Below, piece after piece: positions 8,478 through 17,274 of a stretch of DNA of 64,000 bases. Positions within the stretch are counted from its first letter, which is position 1; each line of letters starts with the position of its first letter. The notes beneath the pieces were generated by a model. The model was not told where the DNA came from, did not search any database, and saw only the letters and a list, made by a program, of their open reading frames with translations. Position numbers and translations under genes: made by a program. This DNA comes from an uncultured Gammaproteobacteria bacterium (GTDB taxonomy: Bacteria > Pseudomonadota > Gammaproteobacteria > Arenicellales > Poriferihabitantaceae). The stretch spans positions 1 to 64,000 of the forward strand of contig CALKKV010000017.1 in the NCBI GenBank assembly GCA_937992195.1. The letters are read 5' to 3'.

Positions 8478-9916
8478 GTCAACCAATCCCCATCTTGACG
8501 CCTATGCTTGAAAAGCTGGAGAAAATGCCAGCCCATCAAGCGATGCAGCGCGTGGTGTATTGGGGTGTGATTGTGCTCGCAGGACTGCTGGTTCTGTTAA
8601 GCACCTGGCTTCAGGGCAAGGTTGCGGACAAAGTACAAACAGACGTCAACACGGTACTTGAAGACTATGCCTGGGCACAACCGCTGGCCAATATCGACGG
8701 CCAGTCGGTATCGTTAAGAGGAACGATTGAACCGAGCAGGGATATCGAACGGCTGATGGCAGACTTAAGAGCATTGCCATCGGTTCGATCTGTAAATCAA
8801 GTATTAGAGCAAGAGGCATCGCCAACAGCCGAAATCAAGTTTTTCCGCACAGCGGATGCGATCATTTTGGAAGGCAAGCTGAATGGCGATGACCTTGATA
8901 TCATTGTTCAGGCGATGAATGGCGCATTCCCCGACGTCGAGATCCGCGATCGCATTCAAATCGATGATCGACTTGGCAAACCCTTCTGGATAGACAGCGC
9001 CGAGTCTGCGATGAAAACCTTAGTGCCGCTCAAAAACTTCAGCCTCTATGGCTGGCGCGATGTTTTAATGCTGAACGGTGTGGCTACTGATGAGAAAGTG
9101 AAAACTGAACTGCGATATGCACTGGCCGCACAATTAAACGAAGAGATTAAAGTTAACTATCAGGTTCGGGTGGAGGAAGCGGATAACACTGCATCGATCT
9201 CTCTGGTCTCAGGTTGGAACGGCGCTTCCTTGCGCGGCCAGATCCCCGATCCGAGAACCGGCAAACAGCTGCTTCTTGGGCTCGTCGCGCTCTCAGATGT
9301 TGACGACGAAGACGCCGTCACCAGCGAACTTGAATACGATACCAACTTGTCCAGTCCGCGGTTAATTCGGCAGGTAGCAAAGATGTTGCCCTTATTGAGC
9401 AAAGTACACGATCTTCGGATGGAAACCAGTGGCGATGGTTTAATCATTTGGGGCCGGGTGGACAGTAGCGAACAGCTGGGTGAAGTGATCGTTGCGATCG
9501 AACGTGCAGAGATCGCTTCGTTGGTTGATAATCAAGTGTTTGTTGATCCAGCCAAGCGCCGTCCTGAGCTATCGTTGTTTCGGGATCGCACCCGGGCCAT
9601 TGTCAGCGGTCGTATGCCTGGAATTCGCGCGCGCACCAATTTGCTGGATACGTTGCGAGACCAGCTCGGTGTGACCGAACTTGAATCATTTGTCAGTGTG
9701 GAACCCAACGTGTTTTTTAGTGAATGGTTAGAGAAGCTGTCGATATTGACACCGGTCATTCCAGATTCGGCTTTTGGCTTAACGGTAGCCGATGATGCAG
9801 TCATTGTTAGTGGCGATGTCAGCAGCAAAGAATCTCATACCGCGTTAACGAGTTCTTTGAAAAGCATGTTTCCAGACATGCGAATCGTTGATTGGATGAC
9901 CGTTTCAGAAGATTAA
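8471..9916 (+). CDS. Single-pass membrane protein with about seven BON-like repeats
   Basis: I do not recognise a named family. The 481-residue protein has one membrane helix at about residues 27-45 (VVYWGVIVLAGLLVLLSTWL). After it come roughly seven consecutive blocks of 55-70 residues, each built as strand-helix-strand with a recurring 'hydrophobic-G-x-(V/I/M)' turn (SVSLRGTIE, AIILEGKLN, VLMLNGVAT, GASLRGQIP, GLIIWGRVD, RAIVSGRMP, AVIVSGDVS). This resembles the BON fold found in OmpATb/ArfA and in the region before some OmpA domains. No C-terminal OmpA domain is present. It is probably periplasmic and tethered to the inner membrane. It overlaps the FemAB-like gene and precedes a 40-residue membrane peptide. 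Confidence 0.7.
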   Translation: MLSQPIPILTPMLEKLEKMPAHQAMQRVVYWGVIVLAGLLVLLSTWLQGKVADKVQTDVNTVLEDYAWAQPLANIDGQSVSLRGTIEPSRDIERLMADLRALPSVRSVNQVLEQEASPTAEIKFFRTADAIILEGKLNGDDLDIIVQAMNGAFPDVEIRDRIQIDDRLGKPFWIDSAESAMKTLVPLKNFSLYGWRDVLMLNGVATDEKVKTELRYALAAQLNEEIKVNYQVRVEEADNTASISLVSGWNGASLRGQIPDPRTGKQLLLGLVALSDVDDEDAVTSELEYDTNLSSPRLIRQVAKMLPLLSKVHDLRMETSGDGLIIWGRVDSSEQLGEVIVAIERAEIASLVDNQVFVDPAKRRPELSLFRDRTRAIVSGRMPGIRARTNLLDTLRDQLGVTELESFVSVEPNVFFSEWLEKLSILTPVIPDSAFGLTVADDAVIVSGDVSSKESHTALTSSLKSMFPDMRIVDWMTVSED

Positions 9917-9932
9917 CAACAGATTAAGAAAT

Positions 9933-10055
9933 ATGGCTTATCTACTTGGAGAAATCGCATTAGGATTGATAATCGCTATGCTGGCCGGCTTTATTTTTGG
10001 CTGGATCGCGCGCGGCATTCGTGAACGCATACGCAAGAATGCTGTCTCACGCTGA
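9933..10055 (+). CDS. Small 40-residue membrane protein
   Basis: The frame starts with ATG 16 bp after the BON-repeat gene and ends with TGA. It encodes a hydrophobic helix (LLGEIALGLIIAMLAGFIFGW) followed by an Arg-rich tail (RGIRERIRKN). The positive-inside rule predicts a cytoplasmic C-terminus. It resembles the short leading membrane segment of some OmpA/BON proteins. It could be a separate subunit of the upstream protein or a remnant of a larger gene. A purine stretch (TAAGAA) precedes the ATG at a reasonable distance. The codon pattern and position support a real gene, but its function is unknown. Confidence 0.6.
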   Translation: MAYLLGEIALGLIIAMLAGFIFGWIARGIRERIRKNAVSR

Positions 10056-10145
10056 GCCTTATTTGCCTAGGTTAATCTAGTATTTAGGTTAATCTGATAT
10101 AACGTTATTTTCGTCAATCAACTACTGGTAATTACCTAATCCATC

Positions 10146-11003
10146 ATGCCCTTTGGTGTTTTCAACAAAGCACGTGAAATGATCGGTAGCGCCTTGGCCA
10201 GCTATCTGACCAAAACGATAAAATGCTACACCAGCTTTTCAAGCCATGAGTCTCCGCGCCTGCATCAATATCTGGAGCCGGGAGATATCCTATTGGTTGA
10301 AGGTGACACGCGAATCAGCAATGTCATTAAATATCTTACACAATCTACCTGGTCCCATGCCGCTTTCTACGCAGGCGATACAACCAACGTTTTCAATGAC
10401 AAAGGCGAGGCCTGTCCATTGATTGAAGCCGAACTGGGACAGGGTGTTATCGCTTCCCCGCTTTCCCGTTATCACACGCTGAATACACGAATATGCCGAC
10501 CAATCGGCTTATCAGATGAAGATCGGGAATCTCTGGTGGCAAACATGGTCGGCGCCTTAGGAAAGGAGTATGACCTGAAACATATTTTTGATTTAATGCG
10601 CTACCTGCTTCCGGCGCTGCCGATTCCTTCGAAATTTCGCCGTCGCATGATCGCCCTTGGTAGCGGTGACCCTTCACGGGCAATATGCTCAACCCTTATT
10701 GCTGAAACATTTCAGGGCGTACACTATCCAATTTTGCCAGACATCCAAACCGACGAAGATTCCAAGACTCCCAAGAGCAGTCATTCCCGCGACTGGTTTA
10801 TCGAACAGGAAATCTTGCATATTCGACACCACAGTTTGTTCACCCCAAGAGATTTCGATGTTTCACCGTTTTTCCGCATCGTCAAGCCTACGGTAGAGAC
10901 CGGGTTTGATTATCAAAAACTGCAGCTGAAGGTCGCGCCGAAAAACGCGCAAATCGAGTCAGCATTACGTGGTGCCGAGATCAGCGATCCAGAGGGAAGT
11001 TAG
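10146..11003 (+). CDS. YiiX-like permuted papain-fold (NlpC/P60 superfamily) protein
   Basis: This 285-residue protein has the features of the YiiX/YebB group of circularly permuted papain-like enzymes. LEPGDILLVEGDTRISNVIKYL opens the domain and TQSTWSHAAFYAGD carries the probable catalytic His. SRAICSTLIAETF near residue 180 carries the probable catalytic Cys. There is no signal peptide. Members cleave peptide or fatty-acyl amide bonds, but the substrate here is unknown. It follows the BON-repeat/small membrane protein pair on the same strand after a 90-bp gap and is convergent with the protein kinase gene. Confidence 0.82.
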   Translation: MPFGVFNKAREMIGSALASYLTKTIKCYTSFSSHESPRLHQYLEPGDILLVEGDTRISNVIKYLTQSTWSHAAFYAGDTTNVFNDKGEACPLIEAELGQGVIASPLSRYHTLNTRICRPIGLSDEDRESLVANMVGALGKEYDLKHIFDLMRYLLPALPIPSKFRRRMIALGSGDPSRAICSTLIAETFQGVHYPILPDIQTDEDSKTPKSSHSRDWFIEQEILHIRHHSLFTPRDFDVSPFFRIVKPTVETGFDYQKLQLKVAPKNAQIESALRGAEISDPEGS

Positions 11004-11070
11004 GTGACAAGAATAGGGTAATCAAACGGATCAAAAGGATCTAAGTCAATCCAAGTGGATTCAAGAGGTG

Positions 11071-12069
11071 CTATTTACCAACCTCGGCATTGCGCAGCAT
11101 GTCTTCCTGGAATAAGTCATAGGAACCCCATTCAGAATCTTCCATCAGCAAATTAGCAAACTCCCTGACGTTCTGCGGTCGTTTGTTCATTTCTAGCTCA
11201 AGGGCCCACTTTAGCGCTTCAATGACGCTGGATGAAACATTTTTTTCTGCACCTTTTAACTTCAGCTCGCGCTCTTTTTGCTCGCGCTTCAAAGAAGTAG
11301 GTGGCGGCCGACCGGTAACGCAGGCGTATATCGTTGCGCCAATCGCATAGATATCAGAGCCGGGACCAAGCTCAGCTTTATGGTGTTGTTCTGGCGGCGC
11401 AAACCCTGGTGTCAGCGTTTGAAAGCTGCTGAATCGCTCTTGCCGACTCATGGTTTTACTTGCACCAAAGTCGAGCAACAATGGTCCACCCACGGTGCGC
11501 AACAAGATGTTTGCCGGCTTGATATCCAAATGCAGAATGCCGGCTCGATGTAATGAATCGATTCCGGAAATCACCGGCGGCATTACCTTCTGAATAAAGT
11601 TTTGGTCGAGATCGCCCTGGCAGCGTTTAATCATCCATCGTAAATCTTTTCCTGGCTGCAACTTCGAAACCATATAGGCTGTGTTGTTACTGCGGAAAAC
11701 GTTAATGATGTTGATTACATTTGGATGACTGACTTTAGATAAAGCATGGGCTTCGGCAAAAAATTGCTGCATGCCAACATCAAACGCAGATTTCTTTTTA
11801 GGAGAAATCGGATTGATATCATTATTATCTTCACCGCGAATTGCCAACAGATTGGGAAAATATTCCTTCAGCACGACACTTTCGCCTAATGTTGCATCGA
11901 AAGCGCGATAGACAATACTGAAGCCACCACCACCGATTACCCCTTCAACCAGGTAGTTCTCAATAGACTCCCCCGACTTGATTGGATAACGTCGTGTTTT
12001 TTCTTTCTCAACCTCAGGAGCCTTAACAGGTTCCGGCGCCTTAGGCTGCTTTTTAGTAAAAATTCCCAT
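11071..12069 (-). CDS. Eukaryotic-like serine/threonine protein kinase
   Basis: This 332-residue soluble kinase has no membrane segment. The Gly-rich loop is GGGGFSIVYRAF, the ATP-binding lysine is in VVLKEY and the catalytic loop is HLDIKPANILL. The metal-binding DFG is in LLDFGASK, and the activation-segment end is FAPPEQ. The catalytic loop has Leu where RD kinases have Arg, so it is a non-RD type. A Lys/Pro/Glu-rich N-terminal 30 residues and a short C-terminal tail flank the domain. The target is unknown. It stands convergent with the YiiX-like gene, and its upstream region carries homopolymer tracts that could slip. Confidence 0.9.
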   Translation of the reverse strand: MGIFTKKQPKAPEPVKAPEVEKEKTRRYPIKSGESIENYLVEGVIGGGGFSIVYRAFDATLGESVVLKEYFPNLLAIRGEDNNDINPISPKKKSAFDVGMQQFFAEAHALSKVSHPNVINIINVFRSNNTAYMVSKLQPGKDLRWMIKRCQGDLDQNFIQKVMPPVISGIDSLHRAGILHLDIKPANILLRTVGGPLLLDFGASKTMSRQERFSSFQTLTPGFAPPEQHHKAELGPGSDIYAIGATIYACVTGRPPPTSLKREQKERELKLKGAEKNVSSSVIEALKWALELEMNKRPQNVREFANLLMEDSEWGSYDLFQEDMLRNAEVGK

Positions 12070-12449
12070 TAACGATAAAACACTCTGTCATTTGCGATAA
12101 AAAGCCGATCACAGAGCCTCCACATATCCAGTTATATTGTCATTTTCGCGCCGCAACCCCCCCCACAAAAAAATACAACAATTTCACTGCCTAATTTGAT
12201 TCCCGCAGTCAGGGTACGAGGCCGACATTGGATTAGGTCTAGTTGAATTACTGCGGGTCTTGCAACAACTTGTTACAAGATAATATCAGATCGCCTGCTA
12301 TTCCCATAGTAAACCGCCTGATTCATTCAGATTCATTTCGCCCGGACTCATTTGCCTAAAACAGGGTCTTCACAGCAGTCAATGCATTGTATTTGGTATG
12401 ATCCCGCCTCTGAGGTGTTTTCGCACAATAATCATGACAGGAATAGATA
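12070..12449. other. 380-bp divergent intergenic region (kinase / yicC)
   Basis: No gene was found. It contains a C8 run (12157-12164) and an A7 run (12167-12173) about 90 bp upstream of the kinase start. It also contains an inverted repeat, CCCGCAGT (12202-12209) and ACTGCGGG (12250-12257), enclosing a smaller stem. Near the right end is an extended -10 promoter element for yicC. Confidence 0.6.
12394..12402 (+). promoter_or_regulatory. Extended -10 promoter element upstream of yicC
   Basis: TG-G-TATGAT is an extended -10 element 48 bp before the yicC start codon. No good -35 hexamer is seen, as is common for extended -10 promoters. It would give a leader of about 40 nt. Confidence 0.4.
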
Positions 12450-13316
12450 ATGACCGCTAGCATGACCGGCTTTTGCCGTACCCAGGTTGATCTGGAGGGA
12501 TGCAGTCTGATTTGGGAGGTGCGCAGCGTGAACCACCGTTATCTTGATGCACATTTGAGGCTGCCAGAAGAATTTAGAGTCATTGAGACCCAGTGCCGGA
12601 CAGCCATCAATGACAAACTCAACCGTGGACGTATCGATGCTGCCTTGAAATACGAGGCCCAACAGGGAGAAAACCTGGAAATCGATATCAGCGAAAGTGC
12701 TTTAGACGCCCTTTCTACAGCGCTAAAGACAGTAGAACAAAGGGTTTCAGGGGCTTCAGTCCCAAACCATATCGAGATCTTGCGCTGGCCCGGGGTGTTG
12801 CGACAGCCTGAGGCTGACCACGAGACACTGAACAAAGCGGCACTAACCGCGCTGTCATCGGCCCTCAATGATCTGGTTAAAGCCCGAAAGCGCGAGGGAG
12901 AGCGGCTGGCCCAGATGATCTTGGATCGGATCGGAGAAAGCCGGAGTATTATGACCGAATTGCGTGCGGCGTTGCCGGATATCGAAACAGGGATCAAGCA
13001 ACGCTGGCAAAAACGGCTGGAAGAGCTCGGGGATGAGATAGATCCGGCGCGTCTAGCCCAGGAAATGGCAATTTTGCTCACAAAGAGTGATGTCAGCGAG
13101 GAATTGGACCGGCTGGAGACCCATTTTGAGGAGGTTGAGCGCGTGGTGAAGCAAAATAAGCCTGCCGGTCGACGGCTGGACTTCCTGATGCAGGAGCTAA
13201 ATCGCGAGGCAAACACACTCGGCTCCAAGTCAGTTGACCTAAGAAATACCAATTCCTCTGTAGAATTGAAGGTATTAATCGACCAGATGCGTGAACAAGT
13301 GCAGAATATCGAATAG
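12450..13316 (+). CDS. yicC: YicC family endoribonuclease
   Basis: The protein has 288 residues, the normal length. It begins TASMTGFCRTQVDLEGCSLIWEVRSVNHRYLD, the family's N-terminal signature. It ends with QELNREANTLGSKSVDLRNT...VELKVLIDQMREQVQNIE, the conserved DUF1732 region. YicC/YloC proteins were shown in other bacteria to be RNases that act on RNA, including RyhB in E. coli. Location next to gmk is conserved in many gammaproteobacteria. The start ATG follows a moderate GGAAT-type ribosome site. Confidence 0.93.
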   Translation: MTASMTGFCRTQVDLEGCSLIWEVRSVNHRYLDAHLRLPEEFRVIETQCRTAINDKLNRGRIDAALKYEAQQGENLEIDISESALDALSTALKTVEQRVSGASVPNHIEILRWPGVLRQPEADHETLNKAALTALSSALNDLVKARKREGERLAQMILDRIGESRSIMTELRAALPDIETGIKQRWQKRLEELGDEIDPARLAQEMAILLTKSDVSEELDRLETHFEEVERVVKQNKPAGRRLDFLMQELNREANTLGSKSVDLRNTNSSVELKVLIDQMREQVQNIE

Positions 13317-13432
13317 AATACGCACCCCGCGAAGCACCGGTCTGACCTAGAAGGTTCATAAGTTATTCACGTGACTAGCGCTGTTTTGCGTCAACTTCTT
13401 TATTCGCCTGTCCAAAAGTATTTTTCGCTTAG

Positions 13433-13987
13433 ATGGTTTCTCCCGGTGTTTTAATCGTATCCGCGCCATCTGGGGCGGGAAAGACGAGCCTTACCAGGGC
13501 GCTGGTTGCTTCTCGGGAAAATGTTGGTTTGACCGTTTCTCATACCACCAGGCCAATGCGTTCGGGCGAGAAAGACGGTGTGCACTATCATTTTGTCGAC
13601 CATGCTACTTTTGAAAAAATGGTGGAAGGTGGCTTGTTCGTTGAACATGCGCTGGTATTCGGCAATCGATATGGCACCTCGATTCAGGCGATTGAGGAAC
13701 GCCTTGCGGAAGGCAAACATGCCATTTTGGAAATCGACTGGCAGGGTGCCAGACGCGTTCGGCAGGTATTTCCTGCCGCTGTTTCCGTGTTTGTAATGCC
13801 GCCATCTTTGGAAGCATTGGAACAAAGGTTGAGAGACCGTGGACAGGATAGTGACGAAGTCATCGCAAACCGCATGCAGGCGGCGCGCAGTGAAATCAGT
13901 CATAAGGATGAATTTGATCAAATTATCGTCAACGATAATTTTGATCAAGCATTGGCGCAGCTAACCGCTGCGGTTGATGGCATATGA
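13433..13987 (+). CDS. gmk: Guanylate kinase (Gmk)
   Basis: This enzyme converts GMP and ATP to GDP and ADP. The protein has 184 residues, somewhat shorter than the 207 of E. coli but complete across the kinase core. The P-loop is APSGAGKT at residues 11-18. The GMP-binding part is VSHTTRPMRSGEKDGVHYHFVD, followed by GNRYGTS and ILEIDWQGARRVR. The lid region is LRDRGQDSDEVIANRM. It is followed by a likely terminator and then rpoZ and spoT, the usual gammaproteobacterial order. It feeds GTP pools that SpoT turns into (p)ppGpp. Confidence 0.95.
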   Translation: MVSPGVLIVSAPSGAGKTSLTRALVASRENVGLTVSHTTRPMRSGEKDGVHYHFVDHATFEKMVEGGLFVEHALVFGNRYGTSIQAIEERLAEGKHAILEIDWQGARRVRQVFPAAVSVFVMPPSLEALEQRLRDRGQDSDEVIANRMQAARSEISHKDEFDQIIVNDNFDQALAQLTAAVDGI

Positions 13988-14021
13988 AATATTTCGGTCG
14001 TGGCTAAATAGCGCGACTACG

Positions 14022-14082
14022 ATGTCTCTATTTACAATTTGTGCGCCGCCAAATGGCGCGTGTGGGCAGAGACCATTTTTTT
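14022..14082 (+). terminator. Terminator-like structure after gmk
   Basis: ATGTCTCT pairs with AGAGACCAT around an inner CGCC/GGCG hairpin, and a run of seven T follows. It lies between gmk and rpoZ and would separate the gmk transcript from rpoZ-spoT. Confidence 0.55.
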
Positions 14083-14117
14083 GTTTTAAAATTGTTTGAA
14101 ATTAAGAGGATAGCCTA

Positions 14118-14462
14118 ATGGCAAGAATTACCGTAACCGACTGCCTTGAGAATGTAGACAATCGCTTTCAGCTGGTTTTGGTTGCCACCAAACGTGCGCG
14201 CCAACTGATACTTGGTGCTGAGCCCCACGTTCCAGTCGAAAATGACAAGCCCACCGTAATCGCGCTTCGCGAAATAGCGGAAGGTTTTATTGGTCCTTCC
14301 ATTCTGGAAGAAGATACCTCACTGCCTGAGCTTAACTTCGCCGAAGATGAAGACGGCGAAGAGATTGCTGTAGAGGCCGAGGGGGAAGAAGCAACGCCCA
14401 GCGACTTGGACGCTGCTCTGGCAGCGCAACTGGCTGGCAGCCTCGCTGCTGAACAAAAGTGA
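14118..14462 (+). CDS. rpoZ: RNA polymerase omega subunit (RpoZ)
   Basis: This 114-residue protein is the small subunit that helps fold and hold the beta-prime subunit and forms part of the ppGpp-binding site. The N-terminus [30 protein letters not shown] is the highly conserved omega core. [15 protein letters not shown] follows, and then an acidic tail rich in Glu and Asp. A good AGAGGA ribosome site precedes the ATG. It lies 90 bp upstream of spoT, as in most gammaproteobacteria. Confidence 0.97.
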   Translation: MARITVTDCLENVDNRFQLVLVATKRARQLILGAEPHVPVENDKPTVIALREIAEGFIGPSILEEDTSLPELNFAEDEDGEEIAVEAEGEEATPSDLDAALAAQLAGSLAAEQK

Positions 14463-14552
14463 ACACTCGCGCAAATTTGCTTTTCTCAAAATCGCCCGTC
14501 CTGCTTATAGCAAGTGACTGCGCGAGTCGCGGTGGTTAACGTATAGGTTTGC

Positions 14553-16760
14553 ATGCCACTCCCTGAGGCAAAAATTTTCCGCTCCAGGGCCGACAAAAAG
14601 GTCGATGAGTCCCATCGGCCTTTGGTCAAATCACTTCTTGAAAAACTCGGGCAGTACATGGACCCCGCGTCGCTGGCGGAGGTTGATCTCGCCTGCGAAT
14701 ATGGCGCTCAGGCCCATGAAGGACAAACCCGCCAAAGCGGCGAAGCCTATATCTCGCATCCGGTTGCGGTCGCCGGCATTCTTGGTGAGATGCGCATGGA
14801 CAGCCGCACTATTGTCGCCGCAATCCTGCACGATGTAGTCGAGGATACACCAGTGACAGTGGAGCAGCTGGCAGAAAAGTTTGGCGATGACGTTGCGCTT
14901 TTGGTGGATGGCGTCAGCAAGGTAAGTCAACTTGAACTCGACTCCCGTGAGAATGCGGAAACATCGGAAACCGCCTCCTTTCGCAAAATGTTTATGGCTA
15001 TGGCCCAGGACATTCGTGTCATTATTATCAAGCTCTGCGATCGACTCCATAACATGCGCACTCTCGGCTCCCTTAAAGAAGAAAAGCGCCAGCGGATCGC
15101 CAGGCAGACCCTGGATATTTATGCGCCAATTGCCAATCGCATCGGCATGCGCGAGTTATGCAACACATTAGAAGATCTTTCGCTGCAAAACCTGCGCCCA
15201 AAGCGTTACCGCGCAATCAAGAAGATGCTTGCCAATAACAGTCGCGGGCGTAAATCTATTATTGACGAAGCCTGCCGAAAAATTAACGTGGCGCTACATC
15301 ATCACAATATCATTGCTGAAGTTGGCGGTCGAGAGAAAACCATCTACAGTATTTATCGCAAAGCTAAAAAACAAAGCAAGATCGATCTTCGCGACATTGC
15401 CGATATCAATGCGCTGCGTGTCATTACCGACAACCGCAACCAATGTTATCTAGTGCTCGGCATTGTCCACACTATTTTCAAACCGCGGCCGGCGAGTTTC
15501 AAAGACTATATTGCGATTCCCAAAGCGAATGGCTATCAGTCTCTACACACCTCGGTGTTTGGCCCTTACGGGCAGCCTGTTGAAGTCCAAATTCGTAGCC
15601 GCGCAATGCACCGTGTCGCAGAGTCAGGTGTCGCTTCTCATTGGCGTTATAAAACTGATGCAACCGATGAGTCAGCACCGCAGCAGCTGGCACAAAAATG
15701 GCTGAGCAGCTTTCTTGAGTCTCAACAGATGTCTCCCGACTCTGGTGAATTTATTGAACATCTGAAAGCCGACCTCTATCCAGACGAAGTTTATGTGTTC
15801 ACGCCAAAAGGTGATATTAAACGTTTGCCTAGAGGCGCGACAGCGCTCGACTTTGCTTATTCCGTTCACTCTGATATCGGCAATCGCTGTATTGGCGCGC
15901 GCATAGATAATCGCCCGGTTCCGCTCTATGAAAATCTGCGCAATGGCAACCATATTGAAATCATTACGTCCAATCGCTCGCGACCTGAGCCGGGTTGGCT
16001 CAATTATGCGGTAACCTCAAAAGCGCGCACCACGATTCGTCACAACCTCAACAAACAAAAAACCAAACAGTCGGTTAAGCTGGGTCATAAGCTGATTAAA
16101 AAGGCTTTATGGGATCAGGGTTATCGACGTTTGCGCATTCCAAGCAATCATAAAATTGCGCTGCTTGAGGCACTTGATCTGAAGGACTGGCCGGAGCTGT
16201 TAGCTGATATCGGGTTTGGCAAACGGCTTGCGCCACTCGTAGCCAAACAATTCCTGGCAGAAGTTATGCTGCCCGAAAAGACTGCGACCACCAAGCGCAA
16301 GAACAATAAAACTAATTACGGCAAGATGACCATAGAGGGCACAGAAGGGTTATTGGTGAACTATGCTAAGTGTTGCCACCCGATTCCAGATGATCGAATT
16401 ATCGGCACAACCACCTCTGACAGAGGACTGGTAATTCATCGCTTGCGCTGCCCCAATACGCGTAGTGTTATGAAACATCCAGACCAGTTTTTTCACTTAA
16501 ACTGGTCTGAGAAAATCAAAGGTAACTTTGAAGTTTTGCTCACCCTCACTTCTCGTAACCAGCCTGGCGTGTTATCTGAACTAACCAATATTATCGCTTC
16601 CCATGAAGCCAACATCAATAAACTCACGGTGGAAGAACAATCTGGAAACGTTTCGCGCATGTCATTTGTGATCGAAGTGCAAAACCGCGACCATCTAGCC
16701 GATATAATGCGTGAGCTCCATCTTGATAAATCTGTGATTAAACTACAACGCGCTCGATAG
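14553..16760 (+). CDS. spoT: Bifunctional (p)ppGpp synthetase/hydrolase (SpoT)
   Basis: This 735-residue protein makes and degrades the stringent-response alarmones. The HD hydrolase domain contains AAILHDVVEDTP near residue 90 and KLCDRLHNMRTL. The synthetase domain contains GYQSLHTSVFGPYGQPVEVQIRS around residue 330. The TGS domain (VYVFTPKGDIKRLPRGATALDFAYSVH), a zinc-finger/helical region and a C-terminal ACT domain follow. The short motif before DYIA, normally R-x-K-D in bifunctional enzymes, reads S-F-K-D here, which may alter synthetase activity or metal preference. It is transcribed with rpoZ. Confidence 0.95.
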   Translation: MPLPEAKIFRSRADKKVDESHRPLVKSLLEKLGQYMDPASLAEVDLACEYGAQAHEGQTRQSGEAYISHPVAVAGILGEMRMDSRTIVAAILHDVVEDTPVTVEQLAEKFGDDVALLVDGVSKVSQLELDSRENAETSETASFRKMFMAMAQDIRVIIIKLCDRLHNMRTLGSLKEEKRQRIARQTLDIYAPIANRIGMRELCNTLEDLSLQNLRPKRYRAIKKMLANNSRGRKSIIDEACRKINVALHHHNIIAEVGGREKTIYSIYRKAKKQSKIDLRDIADINALRVITDNRNQCYLVLGIVHTIFKPRPASFKDYIAIPKANGYQSLHTSVFGPYGQPVEVQIRSRAMHRVAESGVASHWRYKTDATDESAPQQLAQKWLSSFLESQQMSPDSGEFIEHLKADLYPDEVYVFTPKGDIKRLPRGATALDFAYSVHSDIGNRCIGARIDNRPVPLYENLRNGNHIEIITSNRSRPEPGWLNYAVTSKARTTIRHNLNKQKTKQSVKLGHKLIKKALWDQGYRRLRIPSNHKIALLEALDLKDWPELLADIGFGKRLAPLVAKQFLAEVMLPEKTATTKRKNNKTNYGKMTIEGTEGLLVNYAKCCHPIPDDRIIGTTTSDRGLVIHRLRCPNTRSVMKHPDQFFHLNWSEKIKGNFEVLLTLTSRNQPGVLSELTNIIASHEANINKLTVEEQSGNVSRMSFVIEVQNRDHLADIMRELHLDKSVIKLQRAR

Positions 16761-16764
16761 TCCT

Positions 16765-17247
16765 TTGGCAACCCCATCCGTTCTTTTTGTTTGTCTCGGT
16801 AATATCTGTCGCTCTCCTACTGCTGAAGCAATCTTTCGTCAGCAACTTGAACAGGCGGGTCTTGAGGATAAGATACTTGTTGATTCTGCGGGTACCGGAG
16901 ACTGGCATATTGGTAGCGCTCCGGATTCACGGGCCCAATCTGCCGCGCTTAAACGGGGTTACAACATGAAAAATCTGCGCGCGCGTCAGGTGAGCGTCGA
17001 CGACTTTGCACGCTTCACTTATATTGTCGCAATGGATTTTTCCAATCGCGATAATTTATTGTCATTAGCAAGCACAAGCGATGATTCTGCCGCGCAACAA
17101 AAAATCAGTTTGATGCTATCACATCACGGTGAGACCAGTTTGCAAGAAGTGCCAGACCCTTATTACGGCGGCGACAATGGTTTTGACCAGGTCATCGATC
17201 TGCTGGAAATTGCCTGCGCTGGACTGCTTACACACATTCGCGATTAG
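16765..17247 (+). CDS. Low-molecular-weight protein-tyrosine phosphatase
   Basis: The protein has 160 residues and a TTG start four bases after the spoT stop codon. The N-terminal VLFVCLGNICRSPTAE contains the Cys-x5-Arg-Ser phosphate-binding loop. The general-acid aspartate lies in EVPDPYYGGDNGFDQVIDLLE near the C-terminus. The family removes phosphate from tyrosines (for example of tyrosine kinases controlling polysaccharide export) or from small aryl phosphates. No cognate tyrosine kinase is visible nearby. The tight spacing suggests co-transcription with spoT. Confidence 0.92.
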   Translation: MATPSVLFVCLGNICRSPTAEAIFRQQLEQAGLEDKILVDSAGTGDWHIGSAPDSRAQSAALKRGYNMKNLRARQVSVDDFARFTYIVAMDFSNRDNLLSLASTSDDSAAQQKISLMLSHHGETSLQEVPDPYYGGDNGFDQVIDLLEIACAGLLTHIRD

Positions 17248-17274
17248 TGCGCTCGAGAAAAACAGCTTAAAGAA

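Noticed and set aside
12539..13252. Minus-strand open frame of 237 codons rich in Ser and Arg
   Set aside because: It is a shadow of yicC. The composition (Ser/Arg-rich) is the usual result of reading a coding strand backwards, and it has no ribosome site.
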